Assembly: GCF_014653175.1 (NCBI RefSeq)
Contig: NZ_BNAG01000003.1
Location: 620,001 to 684,000 of the forward strand
Direction: 5' to 3'
Origin: Roseivirga thermotolerans
Lineage (GTDB): Bacteria > Bacteroidota > Bacteroidia > Cytophagales > Cyclobacteriaceae
DNA length: 64,000 nt
Part shown: positions 18,573 to 27,088 of the stretch, in pieces
How the letters are laid out: each line of letters starts with the position of its first letter
Position numbering within the stretch: position 1 is the stretch's first letter
Notes under the pieces: model-generated
Databases searched by the model: none
Seen by the model: the letters and a program-made list of their open reading frames with translations, nothing else
What the model was told of the DNA's origin: nothing
Program-made: the position numbers and the translations under genes

Positions 18573-18928
18573 CGGTTTTCCTTGCCCATCATTAGTCGGC
18601 ATTGGTTGCCAAAAACTGCAGCCACTCCTGCTGCTATACCACCCAACAGGCCTGTTATCAGAAGCAAGAGCACCACATTTCCATTCAGGAAGAATAGTGT
18701 CGCAATTTTTCTTGCCAGAATAAAGTCGTTCGGGTTAGATAGCAACCAGGCGTTGACTATCCAAAATAAGGCGATTGCCAGAAAGGGAACAAAGAAGACG
18801 GCTGCTTTTCGTAGGCGAACGATTGCACCACTAATGAAGCCTGCAAGCATAACGGCCCACCAGGGTAGAAACATGGAAAATGTGATGCCTAATACTAAGG
18901 TGAGTATAAAGTTGGTGAGCTTTTTCAT
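18569..18928 (-). CDS. Small membrane protein, unknown function
   Basis: A 119-residue hydrophobic protein with about four membrane segments, beginning MKKLTNFILTLVLGITFSMF and including AVMLAGFISGAIV, VFFVPFLAIALFWIV and LLLLITGLLGGIAAGVAAVFG. I recognise no family motif. The start is chosen at the ATG whose A-T-G-A overlaps the stop of the penicillin acylase gene; its own stop overlaps the start of the SerB-SerA gene in the same way. Such 4-base overlaps on both sides point to translational coupling within one operon. Confidence 0.75.
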   Translation of the reverse strand: MKKLTNFILTLVLGITFSMFLPWWAVMLAGFISGAIVRLRKAAVFFVPFLAIALFWIVNAWLLSNPNDFILARKIATLFFLNGNVVLLLLITGLLGGIAAGVAAVFGNQCRLMMGKENR

Positions 18929-21339
18929 TGTTTTGGGTTTAGCGTTTGGGTGAATAAAACACCGGTAGGGTTTTCGGTAGATTGCATAAATTGGAGCTCC
19001 AGATATTCGCCAGCAGCCCAAATATCAACCAGGTCATCATAGTATTTGCTGCCCGGGTTGCCCGATTGCCCCCCCGGGTACACTCCTAATGCTTTGGGAG
19101 GGTCAGACATTTCTACTATCATTCGCCAGGAAGGGCCATGATTTCTTGATGTAGCATTTACAATTCCGCTGTTACCCCCAATGGGAAGGTTGAAGCGTGA
19201 GAAAGCCGGTAAGGCCTGAAGCAGGTGACCTACGTAGGTAGCTTTGACATCACCCCAATTGTAATTACCCAGTCGTTCTTTCCAGGTGTTTAGCTCCTTT
19301 ACTCCTTCTTTGAATGAAGCCACAAACAGATCGGTGGCAGTTTCTATTTCGGGGGTGTTTACTCTGTCCATAAATGGATCGTCAGGAAAGTTTTTCAAAA
19401 GGTTAATGGTTTGATAGGTGAAGGGAGGAACCATTGCCAGGGTATCTGCCCTCAACTCGTCCCAGACCATTCGGTTGAGTTTGCTCCACCAGGCTTCCCA
19501 AACACTGGCACCTTTAGAGTCAGTGTTGTTGTAGAAGTTCCATGCTTTGGCATCGTTCAGATAAGCCAATTCTTCTTCAGACAAACCGTCAGTTGGCATT
19601 ACTTTTAGCATATGAGGAAGCAATTCTGCGGCTTTCAGATTGTAGTTGTTGTTGTGCAGGTCTTTAAAGTCCTGAATGGTAAATTTCTTTTTAGACCTGA
19701 AGAAATCGTTTATTACCCGGTTTCTGTACATTTCGTACCCATCGTTGAATACGTAGTAAGGATAACTTTTGTCTACCGGGTGTTGGTTGGCCGAGCTCAC
19801 AAAGCCTCTTTCCGGATTCTTTACATGTGCATTATGCGCCTGTGGAATCCATCCCTGCCAATCATGCTCAGGATTGGTTCCGTCCATTAAGAATTTACCC
19901 TGCCCCTTCCATTTATTAGGGAACCTTCCCTGAATCCATAAGGCTATATCTCCATCTCTAGAAGAAAAGACGAAATTTTGGGCCGGAGCTACAAAATGAA
20001 CGAGAGCAGCTTCATACTCATGGTAGTTTCTGGCTCCGTTCAACTCAATTAAAGTTCTTTGATTATTTCCGCCCAAATGCCCTGTCCATTGCATGGCATA
20101 TCCCATTTTCTGTCCATTGCCTTTAAAGGAGGTGTCATAACTCACGGGGCCATGGTGAGTGTATACAACCGTATCGTAAAAGGTCTCTCTTCCTCGTATA
20201 ACAATCTCTTCTACTCTTTTGGTCGTTGGTTTCCATTGATTGTCGTGCCAGTATTCCTCTCTTTTTTCGTCTTTGAATTTTATTTTATACCAATCTCTTA
20301 CATCACGTGTGGCGTTGGTAACTCCCCAGGAAATGTGGTTGTTAAAACCAATGACAATGCCCAGGGCTCCGGGCAAGGTAGCTCCAAAAGTGTTTTTCTC
20401 AGGGGTAGCGAGTTGCATTACATACCAAATGGAAGGAAGATTAAGCTGCAGGTGAGGGTCGTTGGCCAAAATGGCATTACCTGAATAAGATTTATCAGGC
20501 CCTACCGCCCAGTTGTTACTACCATTATCCGGGTTTGGTTTATGCAAAACATCAGTAATATAATCCATTGGAAAATCTCCTTCAGGAGTGTCTGGCACAG
20601 TAACTTCCCAATCACTCCAATCTGTTTCGGCTGGTATTACAGGGTCATTTGCATCAAAAAAATCAGGGAAAAGAAAGTCGAAACGCTCTCTTCCATAGTT
20701 GTTGATAAAGTTGGTAAACTCAAGGTCAGTCTCATATCCGGCCAGCATGTCTGTCATATACATTAGCAGTAGAGCTGTTTTTTTGAGTGTCCAGGGCTCT
20801 GGAGCATAATCCAAAAGCTTATACTCAACCGGGTATTTACTGGGTGACAAAGACTCTATATAGCTATTGATTCCATCGCGATAAGCCTTCAGGTACCCCA
20901 AAATTTCCGGATCTTTCTGCATGTTTTCCAAGGCTTTTTCGGCTCCAAAGAGCATTCCCTTTCTTCGCTGACTTCGGTCATAATCCAGGGCCGCACTACC
21001 CACAATTTCAGAGAGTCTTCCGGCCGATGCATGCGTTTGAAACTCCATTTGCCAAAGCCTGTGCTTCGCGGTTATATACCCTTGCGATCGGTATAAGTCT
21101 AAATTGTTTTGAGCAAAGACATGAGGGATGAGGTGTTTGTCGTAATGTACTTTCACCGGTGCTGAAAGGCCTTTAATACTGAGCTCCTCTGTGTTATCTT
21201 CAGAAACATCGTTTAACCAGATGCCTTGGTTGGGCGAAAGGAACTTACCGAGAGGGGGTAAAGGGTCAATTTTAGTGTTTAGTGCTAGGAATACACTCAA
21301 AGCCAAAAGAAAGGATAGTAAGAATTTTAGAAGCTTCAT
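18925..21339 (-). CDS. Penicillin acylase family Ntn-hydrolase
   Basis: An 804-residue member of the S45 N-terminal-nucleophile hydrolases, in which one chain is cut into alpha and beta subunits. An N-terminal hydrophobic segment (LLKFLLSFLLALSVFLAL) exports or anchors it. The alpha part is about residues 55-270. The self-cleavage site is NGSNNWAVG, leaving Ser274 as the beta-subunit nucleophile, followed by ILANDPHLQLN, both family signatures. The oxyanion region IGFNNHISWGVTN is also present. Family members hydrolyse amides such as penicillins, acyl-homoserine lactones or other acylated amines in the periplasm; the true substrate here is unknown. It leads a three-gene operon with the small membrane protein and the SerB-SerA fusion. 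Confidence 0.9.
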   Translation of the reverse strand: MKLLKFLLSFLLALSVFLALNTKIDPLPPLGKFLSPNQGIWLNDVSEDNTEELSIKGLSAPVKVHYDKHLIPHVFAQNNLDLYRSQGYITAKHRLWQMEFQTHASAGRLSEIVGSAALDYDRSQRRKGMLFGAEKALENMQKDPEILGYLKAYRDGINSYIESLSPSKYPVEYKLLDYAPEPWTLKKTALLLMYMTDMLAGYETDLEFTNFINNYGRERFDFLFPDFFDANDPVIPAETDWSDWEVTVPDTPEGDFPMDYITDVLHKPNPDNGSNNWAVGPDKSYSGNAILANDPHLQLNLPSIWYVMQLATPEKNTFGATLPGALGIVIGFNNHISWGVTNATRDVRDWYKIKFKDEKREEYWHDNQWKPTTKRVEEIVIRGRETFYDTVVYTHHGPVSYDTSFKGNGQKMGYAMQWTGHLGGNNQRTLIELNGARNYHEYEAALVHFVAPAQNFVFSSRDGDIALWIQGRFPNKWKGQGKFLMDGTNPEHDWQGWIPQAHNAHVKNPERGFVSSANQHPVDKSYPYYVFNDGYEMYRNRVINDFFRSKKKFTIQDFKDLHNNNYNLKAAELLPHMLKVMPTDGLSEEELAYLNDAKAWNFYNNTDSKGASVWEAWWSKLNRMVWDELRADTLAMVPPFTYQTINLLKNFPDDPFMDRVNTPEIETATDLFVASFKEGVKELNTWKERLGNYNWGDVKATYVGHLLQALPAFSRFNLPIGGNSGIVNATSRNHGPSWRMIVEMSDPPKALGVYPGGQSGNPGSKYYDDLVDIWAAGEYLELQFMQSTENPTGVLFTQTLNPKQ

Positions 21340-21450
21340 TGTCGATGAATTTGCTATGAATATAAGGTGATTTTAATGCAAATAGCTACATAGAAAGAGA
21401 ACAAGTTCCAACATGATGTCTTCCGGGTTTGGTGGAAGTGAAGGTTTCTG

Positions 21451-21482
21451 TTGTGAGCTTTCTGCTAATCGTTCTACCTTTG
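21451..21482 (+). promoter_or_regulatory. Candidate promoter for the polysaccharide locus
   Basis: TACCTTTG at 21475-21482 fits the TAnnTTTG -7 box, and TTG at 21451-21453 lies 21 bases before it, close to the normal -33 spacing for Bacteroidota. The predicted start site is only a few bases ahead of the kdsC-like ATG, giving an almost leaderless message. It is the only good promoter candidate seen before the long + strand gene run. Confidence 0.4.
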
Positions 21483-21492
21483 TCAGATACAC

Positions 21493-22032
21493 ATGAAAGA
21501 CTTTTCAAAAGAATTGACCGAGAGGGCCAAAAAAATCAGAGCTATTTTCTTTGATGTTGACGGAGTGCTAACCAATGGTAGTATTATTTACGACAACAAT
21601 GGCTTGGAATCCAAGCACTTCAATGTGAAAGATGGTCAGATTATCAAGTACCTGAAGCAGTACCAAATCGCAACGGTAGTAATTACCGGGCGCGATTCCA
21701 GAGTAGTCAGAAACCGATGTAACGAGTTATCGATAGACAGGCATTACCACGGGGTTAAGGATAAAGGGGCGGTGTATGAAGATTTGAAAAAGGAGCTTCA
21801 TTTACACGATAGTGAGATAGCCTATATTGGAGACGATATTAACGATTTACCCATTTTGAGTAGGTGTGGATTGAGCTGTACTCCGGCCGATGGTCATTGG
21901 CAGGTAAAGGAGCATGTTCATTGGGTACTGTCTAAAAAAGGTGGTGAAGGGGCTCTTCGTGAACTGGCCGATATGGTATTGTTGAGTCAGGGTAAGTATG
22001 AAGAAATTATTAACAAACTCTTGAAAGCATAA
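21493..22032 (+). CDS. kdsC: KdsC-like HAD phosphatase (3-deoxy-D-manno-octulosonate 8-phosphate phosphatase)
   Basis: A 179-residue HAD phosphatase of the C0 (capless, tetrameric) type. The nucleophile motif is IFFDVDGVLTNG, motif II is VVITGRDS, the Lys is in GVKDKGAVY, and motif IV is YIGDDINDLPIL. KdsC removes phosphate from Kdo-8-phosphate in the cytoplasm before CMP activation. The assignment as KdsC rather than a nonulosonate phosphatase rests on the kdsA gene that follows after one base. A second, different HAD of this type occurs at 49216 next to an NeuB-like gene. Confidence 0.9.
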   Translation: MKDFSKELTERAKKIRAIFFDVDGVLTNGSIIYDNNGLESKHFNVKDGQIIKYLKQYQIATVVITGRDSRVVRNRCNELSIDRHYHGVKDKGAVYEDLKKELHLHDSEIAYIGDDINDLPILSRCGLSCTPADGHWQVKEHVHWVLSKKGGEGALRELADMVLLSQGKYEEIINKLLKA

Positions 22033-22033
22033 G

Positions 22034-22879
22034 ATGAAAAAATTTGAGGAAGGGTTTCAACTGTCTGACAGTATTACGGTTGGCTCAGGTAAGATGGTTT
22101 TGTTTGCCGGACCATGCGCTGTGGAGTCTTATGAGGTGTGCGCGCGCGTGGCAGAAACCCTTAAGGAAATTTGCTTGAGGCTCGATATTCAGTATATCTT
22201 TAAGGCATCGTTTGATAAAGCTAATCGTACTTCGGCAAAATCCTTTCGAGGAGTAGGGTTAGACGATGGTCTACGAGTATTAGACCAAATCAAGCGTGAT
22301 TTCCAGTTGCCGATAGTCACTGACATTCATGAGTCTTACCAGGCTAAACCTGTGAGTGACGTGGCGCAAGCATTGCAAATTCCCGCTTACTTATGTCGCC
22401 AAACAGACCTGCTTTTAGCGGCTGGTGAAACCGGTAAAACGGTGAAAATCAAACGCGGACAGTTTATGGCACCGGAAGATATGCAGTACGCAGTAAACAA
22501 GGTGAAATCTACAGGAAACGAAAAGGTTATTTTGACTGAAAGAGGAGTATCTTTTGGCTATCATAATTTGGTGGTAGACATGAGGGCACTTCCTGTAATG
22601 AGACAATACGCTCCCGTAGTTTTTGACGTTACCCATAGTGTGCAGCAACCCGGAGGCATGGGAGGGAGTTCAGGAGGGCAAAAGCAGTTTGCTCCCTATT
22701 TAGCCAGAGCGGCCGGAGCAGTGGGGGTCGATGGGTTCTTTATTGAGACTCATCCCAACCCGGAGAAAGCTTTAAGTGACGGGCCAAACATGATCCCTCT
22801 GCATAAAATGAATGATTTTCTGACCATGGCCAAAGCGGCCTTTGAAATGGGTCAGCAAGCAAATAATGACGTTGAATGA
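22034..22879 (+). CDS. kdsA: 3-deoxy-8-phosphooctulonate synthase
   Basis: A 281-residue enzyme that condenses arabinose-5-phosphate with phosphoenolpyruvate to Kdo-8-phosphate. Conserved stretches include VLFAGPCAVES near the N-terminus, FKASFDKANRTS, KIKRGQFMAPEDM and FDVTHSVQQPGG. The Cys in AGPCAVES (C28) is the position of the metal ligand in metal-dependent KdsA enzymes; the metal-free E. coli type has Asn there. This one therefore belongs to the metal-dependent class by that residue. It starts one base after the kdsC-like gene and overlaps the export lipoprotein gene by ATGA, tying Kdo supply to the polysaccharide locus. Confidence 0.95.
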   Translation: MKKFEEGFQLSDSITVGSGKMVLFAGPCAVESYEVCARVAETLKEICLRLDIQYIFKASFDKANRTSAKSFRGVGLDDGLRVLDQIKRDFQLPIVTDIHESYQAKPVSDVAQALQIPAYLCRQTDLLLAAGETGKTVKIKRGQFMAPEDMQYAVNKVKSTGNEKVILTERGVSFGYHNLVVDMRALPVMRQYAPVVFDVTHSVQQPGGMGGSSGGQKQFAPYLARAAGAVGVDGFFIETHPNPEKALSDGPNMIPLHKMNDFLTMAKAAFEMGQQANNDVE

Positions 22880-23727
22880 AAACAAGAAATAGAAAAAGCC
22901 CTTTAGCCCTAAAGCTAATGGGCTTTCTTTTTGTGGTGCTTCTGGTAAGTAGCTGTATTCCCAATGAAAAAATTGTGTACTTACAGAACAAGGAAGACGA
23001 CCCTGCTTTGGCCAATGATACATTGATTGAACTAAAGAGAATTGACTACCGTCTTCAACCCAACGACATTCTTCTGATTAACTTTTTTTCCAAAGAGACC
23101 CAAGCTGTTGAGGATTATTATCCGATTTTTCAGAGAAGAGCCATGATGGGGCTAGGTGGGGGAAATAACAATAATGGAAATAATATCCTCAATGACCCTT
23201 ACATGACTGGTTATCATATCGATAAAAACGGAGAAATAGAAATTAACGGTATAGGTAGAATAAAGGCGGCAGGATTAACTACCGATGAACTAAAGTACAG
23301 CATTGAAGATATAATTAGAACGAAAGATGGTGTAATGGATATTCTGGTTGGGGTTAAGCTGCAAGGAATTCCCTTTACAATTTATGGAGAGGTGGGGTCT
23401 CCTGGTAGTAGAGTAGAAAGAGTTTATGAGCTCACCTTACTGGAGGCCATTGCTACTTCTGGCGATTTGACCTTGAATGCCAATAGGGAACACGTGATTT
23501 TATTGAGAGATTATCCGGATGGTGTTAGAATTCATGAGATTGATGTAACAGGAAGAGCTATCATTCCCACCGAGTACTGGTTTATTCAACCGGATGATGT
23601 GATTTATGTTCCCCCTTTAAAAATTCGTGAGTTAGGTGTTGGTACCAGTGCCTTACAAAACCTCTCAGTAATTGTTTCTGTTATATCCAGTACAACATTG
23701 ATTATTAGTTTATTGACCAGATTCTAA
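22876..23727 (+). CDS. Polysaccharide export outer-membrane lipoprotein (Wza-like)
   Basis: A 283-residue lipoprotein with signal FLFVVLLVSSC (Cys27). The polysaccharide export domain begins at YRLQPNDILLINFF (about residue 57) and contains the central repeat with IDKNGEIEINGIGRIKAAGLT. A single SLBB-type segment follows (about 150-240, FTIYGEVGSPGSRV). The last 25 residues form a hydrophobic helix (VIVSVISSTTLIISLL), as in Wza, where it spans the outer membrane. It is shorter than E. coli Wza, as usual in Bacteroidota. It forms the outer-membrane channel paired with the tyrosine kinase encoded next, with which it shares one base. Confidence 0.9.
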   Translation: MKTRNRKSPLALKLMGFLFVVLLVSSCIPNEKIVYLQNKEDDPALANDTLIELKRIDYRLQPNDILLINFFSKETQAVEDYYPIFQRRAMMGLGGGNNNNGNNILNDPYMTGYHIDKNGEIEINGIGRIKAAGLTTDELKYSIEDIIRTKDGVMDILVGVKLQGIPFTIYGEVGSPGSRVERVYELTLLEAIATSGDLTLNANREHVILLRDYPDGVRIHEIDVTGRAIIPTEYWFIQPDDVIYVPPLKIRELGVGTSALQNLSVIVSVISSTTLIISLLTRF

Positions 23728-26162
23728 TGGCAGGATCCGAATTCGATTTTTTTGATGAAAGCAATACAGGTTCGGGCGGGAGTTCAGGGAATATAGATCC
23801 TGTACTTATTCTTATAAAGGTAATAAGGAACTGGCCGGTAATTGTACTATCCTGTTTGCTAGGTCTGCTGGTGGTATTTATATATCACCGATATACGACC
23901 GAGCGGTATGCGCTGAAAGGATCGATTATGATTCCTGAGGAGAACCCAAACATAGCCTCCCAATTCTTTACCGACTTTATAGGTGGGGGCTTCAGTCCTA
24001 ACTTTCTCAATGAGCTGGAGGTACTGCGGAGTGTAGATATTACTGCTGCGGCTATAGATTCTCTCGATTTTGGTATCGAATATTATTCAAAGGGAAGAAT
24101 AAAAACCATTGAAGAATATAATACGCTTCCGTTTACCATATTTCCTACAGAAGGTCATAAACAGGTCTATAACAAAGAGTTTCTTATCAGCTTTACTGAC
24201 AACAATAGTTTCAGACTTACATTTGCTGATAACGACAATCATGAGAAAAGTGAATTGTATCGTCCTAATAGCCTTATAAGTACGGATGAATACAGTTTCA
24301 CGGTATTCTTCAACCGGACGGTCGATTTAAAAGATAAGAGCTATACTTTTAAATTTCGCGACAAGCAAAGCCTTGTTAATGAGTGGAATAGCCGATTGAA
24401 AGTAGACTATTTACGAGCCTTTACTACTATAGCCGAGTTAAAACTTACCCACAGTGAACCAAAGAAGGCAGCAGCTTTTATTAATACTGTGATGGACGTC
24501 TACAGAGGCTTGGAGCTTAAGCGAAAGGACGATTTAGCTGACAAAACACTATCCTATATAGATCGTGAGTTAAGGATTCTTGATGACACACTTTCTATCT
24601 ATGAAACTAAGTTGGATAGAGTGAAAGTGGAAGAAAAAACCCTTAGTTTAGATAATGTCGGAAGTAAGGTAGAGTCGCAGTTGCTTTCACTGGAACGAAG
24701 AAAAGGAGAGGTGTTAGCCTCAATTCGGCAACTTCAACAGAACCTCGATTTTTTGGCAGATAGTACGAAATTTGAAGAAGCTTTTGTGCCGATCACTGTA
24801 ACTGGCGATGATATGTTTGGCACTTACATTGAGCGTTTGCAGAAGCTATTGGTGGACAGGAGCAAACTTTTGATTACTCTGGCTCCGAAACATAAAATGG
24901 TAAAGGACATTTCTAATGAAATAGACGGCTTAGTCTCTCTGATTAGAAATAGTGCTCAAGTGCAAATATCAGGCTTCAATGAGGAACTAAAACAGATAGA
25001 TAAAGATATTAAAGTAGCTGAGAGGGAGTTTGAGAATTATCCGGAGAAGCAGCGAAAACTAACAGATCTCCAAAGAATATATAATGTTTATGTGAGCATG
25101 TTTCAGTTCTTGAGACAAAGAAGAGCTGAGGCTGGAATTGCCAAGGCTGGAAATGAATCCAATGCTCAAATTGTTGACAAGGCGGTTTCTAATGTAAAGG
25201 CTATTTACCCCAATAAACCATTTAACTATGCTATTGGAGCGGGAGTTGGCTTAGGGCTTCCACTGCTTTTCTTTTTCCTAAGGGAAGTATTGAACGATAA
25301 GGTAGAGTTCAGAAAGCAGATCGAAAAGCTAACCTCAATACCGGTAATTGGTATGATTGGCCATAATAAGTATGAGGGCAACCTTGCAGTGCTTAAGCAT
25401 CCTAAATCGATTATGTCTGAGTCCTTTCGGGCCATTCGATCGAATATGGCGTTTTTTGGAAGAGATCGAAAAATACAGACTGTCTTAGTAACCTCCAATG
25501 CCTCCGGTGAAGGCAAGTCTTTTTGTTCGCTCAACCTAGCTTCCATGTTGGCAGTTTCAGGCAAAAAAACCGTACTGATTGGTTTGGACTTGAGAAAGCC
25601 GAAACTCTATGACGATTTTGGATTGACCAACGACTTTGGAGTTTCCAACTATTTGGCCGGTTTTGTAGATAGGGATAAGATTATTCAAAAGACAGCTTAC
25701 GAAAACCTAGACTTAATAGCTGCCGGGCCTGTGCCTCCTAACCCCGCTGAGTTGCTCATTTCAGATGAAATGAAGGAACTGATCCAGTACCTAAAGGATC
25801 ATTATGAACAGGTGATTATAGATACACCACCGGTGGGTATCGTAGCCGACACATTCAACCTTACTCATCTGGCCGACCTCAATATTTTTGTGGTTCGCCA
25901 GAACTATACAGTAAAACAGGTATTTCCATTTTTGAATGATATTACCAAAAAAGGTATTGTGAAAAATGCCACTTTACTACTCAATGACTTTAAGGTAAAC
26001 AGAGGCTATGGCTATGGTTACGGTTATGGCTACGGCTATGGTTACGGTTATGGCTATGGCTATGGCTATGGTTATGGCTACGGTAATTATGGTGGAGGCT
26101 ACTATTCGGATGAGGAAACCCAAAGTAGTAAAGGGAATTTTTTAAAGAGATTTAAACGTTGA
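23727..26162 (+). CDS. Wzc-like polysaccharide co-polymerase and BY-kinase with Gly-Tyr tail
   Basis: An 811-residue inner-membrane protein. The Wzz domain lies between two membrane helices (about 36-54 and 501-520), with long coiled-coil segments at about 255-470. The cytoplasmic kinase (about 550-755) has Walker A NASGEGKS (K597), Walker A' VLIGLDLRKPK (D621) and Walker B VIIDTPP (D699), the BY-kinase set. Autophosphorylation of C-terminal tyrosines controls chain export. Here the tail is extraordinary: residues 760-785 are 13 consecutive Gly-Tyr pairs, followed by NYGGGYYSDEE and a basic end. Usual BY-kinases have a cluster of roughly four to eight tyrosines. It overlaps the wza-like gene by one base and the exporter permease by four. 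Confidence 0.93.
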   Translation: MAGSEFDFFDESNTGSGGSSGNIDPVLILIKVIRNWPVIVLSCLLGLLVVFIYHRYTTERYALKGSIMIPEENPNIASQFFTDFIGGGFSPNFLNELEVLRSVDITAAAIDSLDFGIEYYSKGRIKTIEEYNTLPFTIFPTEGHKQVYNKEFLISFTDNNSFRLTFADNDNHEKSELYRPNSLISTDEYSFTVFFNRTVDLKDKSYTFKFRDKQSLVNEWNSRLKVDYLRAFTTIAELKLTHSEPKKAAAFINTVMDVYRGLELKRKDDLADKTLSYIDRELRILDDTLSIYETKLDRVKVEEKTLSLDNVGSKVESQLLSLERRKGEVLASIRQLQQNLDFLADSTKFEEAFVPITVTGDDMFGTYIERLQKLLVDRSKLLITLAPKHKMVKDISNEIDGLVSLIRNSAQVQISGFNEELKQIDKDIKVAEREFENYPEKQRKLTDLQRIYNVYVSMFQFLRQRRAEAGIAKAGNESNAQIVDKAVSNVKAIYPNKPFNYAIGAGVGLGLPLLFFFLREVLNDKVEFRKQIEKLTSIPVIGMIGHNKYEGNLAVLKHPKSIMSESFRAIRSNMAFFGRDRKIQTVLVTSNASGEGKSFCSLNLASMLAVSGKKTVLIGLDLRKPKLYDDFGLTNDFGVSNYLAGFVDRDKIIQKTAYENLDLIAAGPVPPNPAELLISDEMKELIQYLKDHYEQVIIDTPPVGIVADTFNLTHLADLNIFVVRQNYTVKQVFPFLNDITKKGIVKNATLLLNDFKVNRGYGYGYGYGYGYGYGYGYGYGYGYGYGNYGGGYYSDEETQSSKGNFLKRFKR
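26004..26081 (+). repeat. Thirteen tandem hexamers encoding Gly-Tyr in the BY-kinase tail
   Basis: Thirteen copies of GGYTAY run without a break. Codons alternate among GGC/GGT and TAT/TAC, so the protein repeat is exact while the DNA is not a pure microsatellite. In-register gain or loss of hexamers would change the number of tyrosines without shifting frame. Confidence 0.95.
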
Positions 26163-27007
26163 GACAGGAAAGAGTAAAAACTGTAATTGAACCAAGATCT
26201 GCCTGGTTCGATCTAAAGTTTCGTGAAATAGCTCAATACAAAGACTTACTCTTCTTATTTGTCAGGAGAGATCTTGTAGCCCAATACAAGCAGACAATAC
26301 TAGGCCCATTATGGTATTTTATTCAGCCCATTTTAACCACACTTACCTACACGCTGATTTTTGGGAATGTAGCAGGACTCTCAACTGATGGATTGCCAAA
26401 AATGTTATTCTACATGGCTGGTGTTACATGTTGGCGTTACTTTTCTGACTCTCTGAACAAAACCTCTAATACATTCACCCAGAACGCTCAGATTTTTGGG
26501 AAGGTGTACTTTCCAAGGGCTATTATGCCCATTTCTATTACGATTACCAATTTGGCCATGTTTGGTATTCAGTTGCTCCTTTTCTTTGGCTTTTATGCAT
26601 TTTATGTCATTACCGGGCAGTTTAGTTTGAATCTACAGCCAGAGTTGTTTTTGTTTCCACTACTTATTGTAATAATGATGTTGTTGGGTCTTGGCTTTGG
26701 TTTTATTCTTTCTGCCCTTACAACTAAATATAGAGACCTGAAATTTTTGATTACTTTCGGAGTACAGCTACTTATGTATGCTACTCCGGTCATCTATCCT
26801 CTATCTAGCTTACCTGCTAAGTACAAGCCTTTTATTTTGGCCAACCCAATGACTCCTATTATTGAGACGTTTAGGTTCATGTTTCTGGGTTCAGGTAGCA
26901 TGAATTATATGCATTTGGGTTACTCAATTGTGTTTGCAATAGTACTGTTTCTTATTGGCCTCATTATTTTCAATAGAACAGAGAAGAATTTTATGGATAC
27001 TGTATGA
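26159..27007 (+). CDS. ABC-2 type polysaccharide exporter, permease (Wzm-like)
   Basis: A 282-residue permease with about six membrane segments. The N-terminal cytoplasmic part contains the family signature VRRDLVAQYKQTILGPLWY, followed by FIQPILTTLTYTLIFG. The segment LLMYATPVIYPLSSLPAKYK is typical of O-antigen and capsule ABC permeases. It begins with TTG, overlapping the stop of the kinase gene. Together with the ATPase encoded downstream it moves finished or lipid-linked polysaccharide across the inner membrane. Confidence 0.93.
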   Translation: MRQERVKTVIEPRSAWFDLKFREIAQYKDLLFLFVRRDLVAQYKQTILGPLWYFIQPILTTLTYTLIFGNVAGLSTDGLPKMLFYMAGVTCWRYFSDSLNKTSNTFTQNAQIFGKVYFPRAIMPISITITNLAMFGIQLLLFFGFYAFYVITGQFSLNLQPELFLFPLLIVIMMLLGLGFGFILSALTTKYRDLKFLITFGVQLLMYATPVIYPLSSLPAKYKPFILANPMTPIIETFRFMFLGSGSMNYMHLGYSIVFAIVLFLIGLIIFNRTEKNFMDTV

Positions 27008-27088
27008 TCCATAATTTGAGTGATTATTCTTTTCAGGCAATCAAGAAATGTAAGCTGAATGAAAAATTACTAATCGATTACTAAGAGA

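Noticed and set aside
26004-26081. The hexamer repeat as a CRISPR or intergenic tandem repeat.
   Set aside because: It lies in frame inside the kinase gene, has no spacers, and varies only at silent positions.
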